Source: Pseudomonadota bacterium (GTDB lineage Bacteria; Pseudomonadota; Gammaproteobacteria; Halothiobacillales; Halothiobacillaceae). Taken from it: 6,872 bases of DNA. The position numbers and the translations under genes are program-made. The DNA is taken from positions 1 through 6,872 of the forward strand of contig JAJYPA010000449.1 of the NCBI GenBank assembly GCA_021795795.1, given 5' to 3'. The notes under the pieces are model-generated. The model made no database searches and was not told the DNA's origin. It was given only the letters and a program-made list of their open reading frames with translations. Shown in pieces: positions 1 through 5,354 of this stretch (the first letter of the stretch is position 1; the number at the start of each line of letters is the position of its first letter).

Positions 1-303
1 CTGGAACTTGTTCTGCGACTTGTTGAAGATCAGCCCGAGCAAGCCCTTCTGGTTGCCCAGCGCCTCAAGGGTGTGGCGGTAGTGATCGAACAGATCGTCG
101 CCGTCTTTCTTGATGAGGCTCGGCCAACCGTAGGGCTCCGGCACCGGGCTCGTTTGGTTATACGGCGCCCGAGTGCGCTCGTCGGCCATCTTGAGGAACA
201 GCAGATAGGTGAGCTGCTCGACGTAGTCGCCATACGAGATGCCGTCGTCGCGCAGGACGTTGCAGTAGTTCCAAAGCTTGCTAACGATATCGGCAGGGCT
301 CAC
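1..303 (-). CDS. hsdM: Type I restriction-modification methyltransferase subunit HsdM, N-terminal part (runs off left edge)
   Basis: HsdM is the AdoMet-dependent N6-adenine methyltransferase subunit. With HsdS it modifies the host's recognition site, and with HsdR it forms the restriction complex. Only the first 101 codons are in the window. They encode the helical N-terminal domain (HsdM_N type): S-P-A-D-I-V-S-K-L-W-N-Y-C-N-V-L-R-D-D-G near the start, then a YGDYVEQLTYLLFLKMADE block at about residues 23-41 and a GWPSL block near 57-61, all characteristic of the family. The AdoMet and NPPF/NPPY catalytic motifs would lie beyond the edge and cannot be checked. The start is GTG at 303, with GAGG six bases upstream, and it places the conserved N terminus correctly. 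The gene follows the DUF3732 ATPase after 21 bases, so it is probably the next cistron of the same operon. It is separated from hsdS by the three-gene ABC cassette, which is unusual because hsdM and hsdS are normally adjacent. Family confidence is high; completeness is unknown. Confidence 0.93.
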   Translation of the reverse strand, partial: MSPADIVSKLWNYCNVLRDDGISYGDYVEQLTYLLFLKMADERTRAPYNQTSPVPEPYGWPSLIKKDGDDLFDHYRHTLEALGNQKGLLGLIFNKSQNKFQ

Positions 304-307
304 GACG

Positions 308-313
308 CACCTC
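308..313 (-). promoter_or_regulatory. Ribosome binding site for hsdM
   Basis: GAGGTG on the minus strand lies just upstream of the GTG codon at 303; its GAGG core ends six bases before the start. It sits in the 21-base gap after the DUF3732 gene's stop. It supports the GTG as the true hsdM start and suggests that hsdM is translated independently, unlike the overlapping genes upstream. Confidence 0.6.
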
Positions 314-324
314 TACGTTCCAAA

Positions 325-2178
325 CTACTCATGCCCGAACAAACCATACCGCCCCTGTGCCGGATTCTTTGTAAAGATCGTCAACGCAATATCCTTGGAT
401 AGTCTTTCGGGTGGGTGCTCGTTCTCAATAATAATCACTTGGCTATCTCGATGGTTGTCCACCAAGTAACCATAAAATCTATCCTTCAGGTCTGTCCCCG
501 TAAGGTCATCCTCCTTACCTTCCGGCGCCCAATACGCCAAGAGCGGAGAGTCAAGCACGACAAACCCAGGGTGTGGAAGCGCTTTATCTCGGCAAAATTC
601 CATTAGCCCAATGGACACAGCCGCGTGTGTAATTGCTCGAAGCCCCTTCCCTCGACTTCCTCTTGGTTTTCCGTCAATAACTAAATCGAGAGCGCTTTCG
701 TCAAAATATACGCGATCAGCACCGGGAAAGTGCCATGCCCGAAGAATACGCTCAATGGTCTCTGAAAGTTCAGCAAGAACCGCTTTTGAAAGGTCCGTTG
801 TAGTCTTCTCAGCCGGTTCAACACTTTCGGACTCAGTGTCTAGCTCCGCCTTCTGGGATTCTAAACGATCAATTCTCTCAAACAGCTGTAAGACTTTTCT
901 TGCCTGAGCCCGTTTCTCGACAATCTCCCCGAATGTCGCGCGCGCCGCCCCCAAATCTGGCGAGATCGTCTCCCGTATTTGCCTGTCTATCTCGTCATAC
1001 CGCGTATCAAGATCTTTGACTCGGCCAGTAAGCACCGCTAACTCGTTTTGAAGTTCGCTGACCGTTTGCTCAAGTTCTCGAGATAACAGCTTAATTTTGT
1101 CGATTTCAGCGCTTGCCGCTTGTACGATTGGCTCCACGTCGCCCTCGCACTTTCCCCCAATGTGCTGATGTTCTGGTTCCGCGCCGCACAGTGGGCATGC
1201 GGTCTTTTCTTGGTGAACAAACAGCGAACCGGACTCCTGAATCGCAATCAGTCTTTCAAGGTCAACCTTATAGTGCCGATTAAGCAAGTCAAAACGCTCA
1301 AGCAGCTCCTGAATCTCTTCGATACGCGACCGGATCCGGTCGCGCTCCCCAAACACCTCTCGACGATTCGTTAGTGCACCATCAACACGTGCTTGCACTT
1401 TCTCCAACTGGACGCGCTCTTTCTCTATGGACGTGTCGAGTCGGTTTAGCTGATCCACAACATTGGCCCGTATCGCACCTATGTCATTGATCTCCGTATT
1501 CAGGTCGGCCAACCATTGCTCAATTAGTTCAACTTTCGCAGCCTTATTTCCTCTTCGCTGAGTTTCCGATGGTTCAGAAACCAGTGAGCTATCATCAACA
1601 CCTGTTAATAGTAGTTTCAGCGCTGAATACTCACTCGTTTTGCTAACGTACTGCCCCGTTAGGAAGGGTGAGCCGCGACGAATTATTTCTTCTTCTTGCA
1701 CGATCACGAGACGAGCGAGATCTCGAAAACTAAGGCTTTGCGTTTCTCCTTTAACATTTTTGCGAATTCGCTTACCAAGAAGACCAATTCTTGTGAGAAG
1801 CCAGCCAGAAAGATTTTCTTCACGGTCGTGCACATGTTTTGCGCCAAGACTCTTTGCTTCTACATCCGGCTCTCGACCCACAAATAGCCCCGCATACATG
1901 CGGAACTCGCCACCCTGCACGCTTCGATCAAAGGTAACGTCTCCCTTGTCATGCGTGGAAACTGCAAGGCGTCCTCGATCGTAACCAACGCGTTCTGGAA
2001 TATCCCTCAATGGGCCACTTCCACCGAGAAGAAAATCGATCGCTTCGACAATAAATGACTTTCCTGTGTCGGAGGCACCGCACACAACATTGATCCCTGG
2101 CGCGAACTCCAAGGCTGCTGTAGCTTTGCGCGGGCCCACGAGCGCCATGTATCTGAGTTGTAGTGCGCTCCAGCTCAT
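325..2178 (-). CDS. SMC/Rad50-like ABC ATPase, DUF3732 type (ATPase of an ABC-three-component system)
   Basis: A 617-aa ABC-class ATPase with split nucleotide-binding halves, predicted to be a cytoplasmic ATP-driven DNA-associated motor or switch. Walker A is GASDTGKS at residues 34-41. A Q-loop candidate (VIVQEEE) lies near 158-164. Two coiled-coil arms (about 210-315 and 350-480) flank a tip with CPLCG at 328-332, HxH at 337-339 and Cys344, resembling a Rad50 zinc hook. A degenerate signature region (GSRGKGLRAI) lies at about 507-516, and Walker B is FVVLDSP at 539-545. The residue after the Walker B aspartate (D543) is Ser rather than the usual catalytic Glu; an acidic IIIENE stretch follows at 582-587. 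ATG at 2178 overlaps the middle-component stop by ATGA and has GGAGA six bases upstream. Together with the two upstream genes it forms an ABC-3C cassette, known from comparative genomics as a predicted conflict system. The family call is strong; the DNA target and trigger are inferred only. Confidence 0.9.
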   Translation of the reverse strand: MSWSALQLRYMALVGPRKATAALEFAPGINVVCGASDTGKSFIVEAIDFLLGGSGPLRDIPERVGYDRGRLAVSTHDKGDVTFDRSVQGGEFRMYAGLFVGREPDVEAKSLGAKHVHDREENLSGWLLTRIGLLGKRIRKNVKGETQSLSFRDLARLVIVQEEEIIRRGSPFLTGQYVSKTSEYSALKLLLTGVDDSSLVSEPSETQRRGNKAAKVELIEQWLADLNTEINDIGAIRANVVDQLNRLDTSIEKERVQLEKVQARVDGALTNRREVFGERDRIRSRIEEIQELLERFDLLNRHYKVDLERLIAIQESGSLFVHQEKTACPLCGAEPEHQHIGGKCEGDVEPIVQAASAEIDKIKLLSRELEQTVSELQNELAVLTGRVKDLDTRYDEIDRQIRETISPDLGAARATFGEIVEKRAQARKVLQLFERIDRLESQKAELDTESESVEPAEKTTTDLSKAVLAELSETIERILRAWHFPGADRVYFDESALDLVIDGKPRGSRGKGLRAITHAAVSIGLMEFCRDKALPHPGFVVLDSPLLAYWAPEGKEDDLTGTDLKDRFYGYLVDNHRDSQVIIIENEHPPERLSKDIALTIFTKNPAQGRYGLFGHE

Positions 2179-2690
2179 AAGTTTTCTCCAAATGGCAGCT
2201 CAACTGGTTGGAACTGTACTGTCCATGTACTGAGCAGTTTCCTTGTCATGCCATGTATTTCTTGGTCTGTAGCACGACCGAGATGCCCAATTAACCAACC
2301 TGCACGTTCCTTAAGCTTGCCGATATAACTCGAACTTAACGCACCCAGAAATGGGCCCGCAGCATCTGATGCTTGATAGCTGATTCCAGATACTCCTACT
2401 ATCCGTTTCACTAATCCTCGACTCATCATCAATGCGAGACCAGATTCAATAAGCCCACGACGAACGAGAAGTTCTCCTGTCCTCAGAGGCAATGACACAT
2501 GCAGACTTTCTGGACCGCCTGCATCGCTGGTATGAACAACCAGATAGTCGAACTCCACTAATCGCTCTAAGGACAACGCCTCAGGGAATGAAGCCTCTAG
2601 GAGGACAAGAGTCCTCACGCCCGTTTCTAACGAGCTATTGAAAGGACTAGTGTTGCGAGGCATCTCGGTCGTCACTTTTTCTGTACCCAT
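2175..2690 (-). CDS. ABC-three-component system middle component
   Basis: A 171-aa soluble protein matching the 'three component ABC system middle component' family. This small protein is encoded between the nuclease/CTD protein and the ABC ATPase in such cassettes and is thought to couple the two. Recognisable blocks are PFNSSLETGVRTLVLLEA at about 16-33, LERLVEFDYLVVHTSD at about 41-56 (family 'LDYLLVHSGD'), LRTGELLVRRGLIESGL at about 69-85, SRGLV at 90-94, and GISYQASDAAGPFL at about 101-114. The helix-rich pattern with RRGLIESGL suggests a winged-helix-like fold, but that is inference. No signal peptide, transmembrane segment or catalytic motif is visible. ATG at 2690 has GAGG ten bases upstream; a second in-frame ATG at 2663 also precedes the conserved block, so the start could be nine codons later. 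The gene overlaps its upstream neighbour by 19 bases and the ATPase gene by 4. Confidence 0.85.
   Translation of the reverse strand: MGTEKVTTEMPRNTSPFNSSLETGVRTLVLLEASFPEALSLERLVEFDYLVVHTSDAGGPESLHVSLPLRTGELLVRRGLIESGLALMMSRGLVKRIVGVSGISYQASDAAGPFLGALSSSYIGKLKERAGWLIGHLGRATDQEIHGMTRKLLSTWTVQFQPVELPFGENL
2185..2189 (-). promoter_or_regulatory. Strong ribosome binding site for the DUF3732 ATPase gene
   Basis: GGAGA on the minus strand, six bases before the ATG at 2178 and lying inside the last codons of the middle-component gene. It confirms the ATGA-overlap start and is the clearest Shine-Dalgarno site in the cassette. Confidence 0.7.
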
Positions 2691-3766
2691 GTCACCCGAT
2701 CCTCATTTGCTAGTTGATGACATATGCCTTGTTTGTCTTGAACCTTGGTTACGCAAGATAGAGCACTCGATGTTACTGAGACGTTTGCGGATTGGGTTAC
2801 GACTGCCCGCATTCGGGAAAACCCATCTGTATGATGTGCATCGCAAACATCAACAACCCCATGAAAGATCTCGCCTTGGAGTGCTTCATACGTGCCCTCT
2901 GGCACGGTGTCACGTGCGAAGTTACGCAATGACTCGGCATGATAAAACCTTTCCCGTTGCCTGAGGAAATCGCGTTTAAGCTCCAACCTTTTGTCTAAGG
3001 CAGAGACATCTGAAATAGTTTCTCCATCGTGGTCCCCGTATGCTTCTAGCAACTGCTGAATATAACGACTTTCAGATGACGCTATTTCCGTCGGCGGTTT
3101 ACTCGGTTCAGGTCGAATAGGCAGCCCACCTCCAAACCGTACGGCGTGAAATGGTGTCGTTGAGTGTCCGCTAATCAACTCGACGACGGACTTCGAGGAG
3201 AAAATGGAAAAGTCGAACTTCTCAAAATGTGAAAGCAGATCTCCGTCAAGGCGTGCGACAACAGTCTTCGAAATGCCGTTTTCACAGTACTTTGGCCAAT
3301 AAGCCTGTGCCTCTTGCTTCAACTTGTCTGGGCTTGCCAACAACTTACCCAGAGTTGTTCCGACACCTTTTGGTGCGACGAAATAGTGCTTCCGTGGCGG
3401 CGGAAACTCATCATTGAACGAGTAGTAAATGATCTTGCCGATCTCGACCCATATGTCTGATGGAGATAGCGGATGGTCATAGTGTTTGCATTGGTAGTTA
3501 TCCCATCCACCACTAAATGTCTCGCCAGAAATAAAGCCGACAACGTCTAGCCCTTTGTCGCCCGCGCCTGCAAAACGGACGACGTGTTTGTAACTTGTAG
3601 AAATAGATGACGCCCATTCTTCCGTAAACTCCTCCCATTCATCCGATGAAAACAGCTCTACTCGTCTTGCTTTAGGGATCGGAACTCCGGACGTAACATG
3701 TTCCGGCGAGTAGAGACCGGATTTCGGATTTGGCGCCAATTTTCGAAAGTCGCTTTTTACTGTCAT
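2672..3766 (-). CDS. ABC-three-component system effector: Mrr-like PD-(D/E)xK nuclease fused to ABC-3C C-terminal domain
   Basis: A 364-aa protein predicted to be the nuclease arm of the ABC-3C cassette. The N-terminal half carries an Mrr-type restriction endonuclease core: an acidic helix (WEEFTEEW, about 44-51), then GAGDKGLDVVGF at 67-78 with the metal-binding Asp74, then DNYQCKHY at 89-96 giving the Q92-x-K94 form of the (D/E)xK motif. The spacing D74-x17-QxK fits a PD-(D/E)xK fold. About residues 120-210 complete this domain or form a linker. The C-terminal part (about 230-364) matches the ABC-3C CTD, ending in KVQDKQGICHQLANEDRVTWV, which in this family contacts the middle component and ATPase. 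The ATG at 3766 overlaps the hsdS stop by ATGA and has no convincing Shine-Dalgarno, so it is probably translated by coupling to hsdS. The fold call rests on motifs; active cleavage and its target are inferred. Confidence 0.85.
   Translation of the reverse strand: MTVKSDFRKLAPNPKSGLYSPEHVTSGVPIPKARRVELFSSDEWEEFTEEWASSISTSYKHVVRFAGAGDKGLDVVGFISGETFSGGWDNYQCKHYDHPLSPSDIWVEIGKIIYYSFNDEFPPPRKHYFVAPKGVGTTLGKLLASPDKLKQEAQAYWPKYCENGISKTVVARLDGDLLSHFEKFDFSIFSSKSVVELISGHSTTPFHAVRFGGGLPIRPEPSKPPTEIASSESRYIQQLLEAYGDHDGETISDVSALDKRLELKRDFLRQRERFYHAESLRNFARDTVPEGTYEALQGEIFHGVVDVCDAHHTDGFSRMRAVVTQSANVSVTSSALSCVTKVQDKQGICHQLANEDRVTWVQKK
2701..2704 (-). promoter_or_regulatory. Ribosome binding site for the middle-component gene
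   Basis: GAGG on the minus strand ends ten bases before the ATG at 2690, inside the upstream gene. It favours 2690 over the alternative ATG at 2663, which has no comparable site, although the spacing is slightly long. Confidence 0.45.
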
Positions 3767-5214
3767 ACGCTGATGCCCGTAGCTGACAAAGCACTCAATT
3801 TCTGTTTTTGTGTTCCAAGATCGGACTCCGACCCGGTCTCGTTAAGACTTCCACTGAATGCGGCGTGCAAAATCGTCTGACGGAGACGTTCCGCCCGTGT
3901 AAGGTTAACGTCGACTTGAGCCTCGACTTCTCGAACGAGCGATAGTCGGCGGTCGACTTCTTCGACAATTCGGCTTTGTTCCGAAAGTGGCGGTAGCGGT
4001 ACTGGCGTTCCACATACGTCTTGCTGGTTGATGCTTGCTTGATTGACGGCCCACTTCGCTTGCTTAGTCAACCGTGCGCGCCCATCCACGGAACGGAGGT
4101 AAGTCGCGACATAGACTGGAACCACAGTAGACGAAAGAGCAGCCCTCATCATGTTCGACTCGAATATAGGCATCTCCGCACCTGGCGGCCAGATCGCGAC
4201 CTTACCGAGATGTGAAGGACTGTTAACCCGATTAATCACTAGGTCACTGCTTCGAAGCGAGTACGTCGCAACATCTTCCGGTTTAGCGCGTACGCGTTGC
4301 AATTCCATCACTGGCCGTATCCAGTCCTGCTGATAGTCGTCGATTCGCAAAATCGGGTGTCCAGAACCATACAGTGACTTTGGCAGATAAAGACCATTCT
4401 GCGGGCCATCAACAATTAGGCTATCAAGCGATGTCCATACCCACCCCTCCGTCAACACCGGTAGGTCGGCCGTATCTGGCACGGCGGGTTCTTTGTATTT
4501 GCCCTTGCCTTTCCACTGGCCGCGGCGCGATTCGAGGATGCGTTGCAGAAGTTGGGCGCCGGTTTCGTAGCTTGCCCCCTCGCCCCCGCCCTCTCCCGCG
4601 AGGGGAGAGGGAGTTTTTTTGCGGGCGAGTGCGGCTTCGGTTTCGACGAGACGGCCTTCGACGGCGGCTTTGAGGACGGCGGCTTTGTAGCGCTTGAGGT
4701 TGGCCTTGACACGCTTGAGGTTGGCGACGGCTTCGTCGAGGCGGGAGAATTGTTTTTCGATTTCCGCGACGATGCGTTTTTGTTGGTCCGGTGGCGCAAC
4801 CGGAACCGGAATTTGGCGCATTGCTGTCTGATTCAGCTTAAGGCGAGTAGTCCCCGTAACGAAGCTGTGATAGTCAACGATATCTAGGTAGTACTTGATA
4901 TAGGAATTCGGAATACCGTTCTTCGCACGTAGCACGTGCGCGTGATTGTTCACCCACGACTTCCCATGAATTACGTAGGATTTTTGCTTCGCGGGATCAA
5001 GGAATGGTGCGCCGTCTTCACCAAGCAGGACCAGCTCTTCATCAAAAATGAAGTCATCGATCCAACCTACTTGCCCAGTTGCGCCGTAGTAAGGAATCGG
5101 GCCTTGGCGGGTTTCACGCTCTTTTGAATTGATCGGGACGCGCTTGCTATCAAGGATGTCCACGACATCCTCAAGCCTCGCGATTTCCCAACCATTCTGC
5201 AAATTGTTCGTCAT
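3763..5214 (-). CDS. hsdS: Type I restriction-modification specificity subunit HsdS
   Basis: HsdS recognises the bipartite DNA target of a type I enzyme and docks two HsdM subunits. At 483 aa it has the full two-half layout: target recognition domain 1 (about 8-135), first conserved coiled coil (about 136-190, starting IPVPVAPPDQQKRIVAEIEKQ), a linker, target recognition domain 2 (about 257-400), and second coiled coil (about 404-457, PVPLPPLSEQSRIVEEV through TILHAAFSGSL). Both halves repeat the 'P.PP..Q.RIV.E' and 'AA..G.L' signatures, so neither is truncated. The linker at residues 202-213 is a translated REP palindrome (PSPLAGEGGGEG). The two recognition domains are lower in GC than the coiled coils, as expected for exchangeable domains. 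The start overlaps the upstream 47-codon ORF by ATGA and the stop overlaps the nuclease gene by ATGA. The recognition sequence cannot be read from the protein by eye. Confidence 0.95.
   Translation of the reverse strand: MTNNLQNGWEIARLEDVVDILDSKRVPINSKERETRQGPIPYYGATGQVGWIDDFIFDEELVLLGEDGAPFLDPAKQKSYVIHGKSWVNNHAHVLRAKNGIPNSYIKYYLDIVDYHSFVTGTTRLKLNQTAMRQIPVPVAPPDQQKRIVAEIEKQFSRLDEAVANLKRVKANLKRYKAAVLKAAVEGRLVETEAALARKKTPSPLAGEGGGEGASYETGAQLLQRILESRRGQWKGKGKYKEPAVPDTADLPVLTEGWVWTSLDSLIVDGPQNGLYLPKSLYGSGHPILRIDDYQQDWIRPVMELQRVRAKPEDVATYSLRSSDLVINRVNSPSHLGKVAIWPPGAEMPIFESNMMRAALSSTVVPVYVATYLRSVDGRARLTKQAKWAVNQASINQQDVCGTPVPLPPLSEQSRIVEEVDRRLSLVREVEAQVDVNLTRAERLRQTILHAAFSGSLNETGSESDLGTQKQKLSALSATGISV
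4577..4611 (+). repeat. REP-type palindrome inserted in frame in hsdS
   Basis: CCCTCTCCC at 4589-4597 and GGGAGAGGG at 4603-4611 are perfect 9-base arms around a 5-base loop. Together with the upstream C-rich part (4577-4588) this copy matches the one at 5287-5310 at 22 of 24 bases, in the same orientation. Translated in the hsdS frame it gives PSPLAGEGGGEG, a motif familiar from dispersed proteobacterial palindromic elements. On the plus strand the hairpin is followed by seven T (4614-4620). Confidence 0.8.
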
Positions 5215-5354
5215 GCCGCCAAGCTCTCGTTCAATTCTTTGATCATCGCGTTCAGCTTGTCGCCGAACAGTTGATGCACTTTGCCGCCCTCACCCCAGCC
5301 CTCTCCCGCGTGCGGTAGAGGGGGCAATGAACAAGCGATGAGGTCGCGCATCAT
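5211..5354 (-). pseudogene. 47-codon chimeric ORF: REP-derived segment plus HsdM-like C-terminal tail
   Basis: The ORF starts at ATG 5354 (or the adjacent ATG 5351), overlaps the upstream ATPase stop by ATGA, and ends overlapping the hsdS start by ATGA. Residues 9-24 (SLPPLPHAGEGWGEGG) are a translated palindromic repeat. Residues 25-47 (VHQLFGDKLNAMIKELNES and so on) resemble the extreme C terminus of many HsdM proteins (FG..L...+.ELN..LA), which normally sits exactly here, overlapping the hsdS start. The simplest reading is that an ancestral hsdM upstream of hsdS was lost or displaced and only its tail survives, kept open because it couples hsdS translation to the gene before it. Alternatively it is a real small leader peptide gene. 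The HsdM resemblance is from memory of the family, not an alignment, so certainty is moderate. Confidence 0.55.
5287..5323 (+). repeat. REP-type palindrome at the ATPase/hsdS junction
   Basis: CCCTCTCCCGC at 5299-5309 pairs with GCGGTAGAGGG at 5312-5322 with one mismatch and a 2-base centre. The flanking CCCTCACCCCAG makes it a direct repeat of the element at 4577-4611, about 710 bases away. It lies inside the 47-codon ORF, precisely between its non-HsdM and HsdM-like parts, so it marks a likely rearrangement point. Confidence 0.75.

Noticed and set aside
73..402. A 109-codon plus-strand frame opposite hsdM and the end of the DUF3732 gene
   Set aside because: It spans two clearly recognised minus-strand genes and has no recognisable protein motif.
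4452..4799. A 115-codon minus-strand frame inside hsdS
   Set aside because: It is an out-of-frame, Ser/Pro/Lys-rich reading of the HsdS coiled-coil and linker region with no start signal of its own. It matters only as the tail that would result from slippage in the A7 run.
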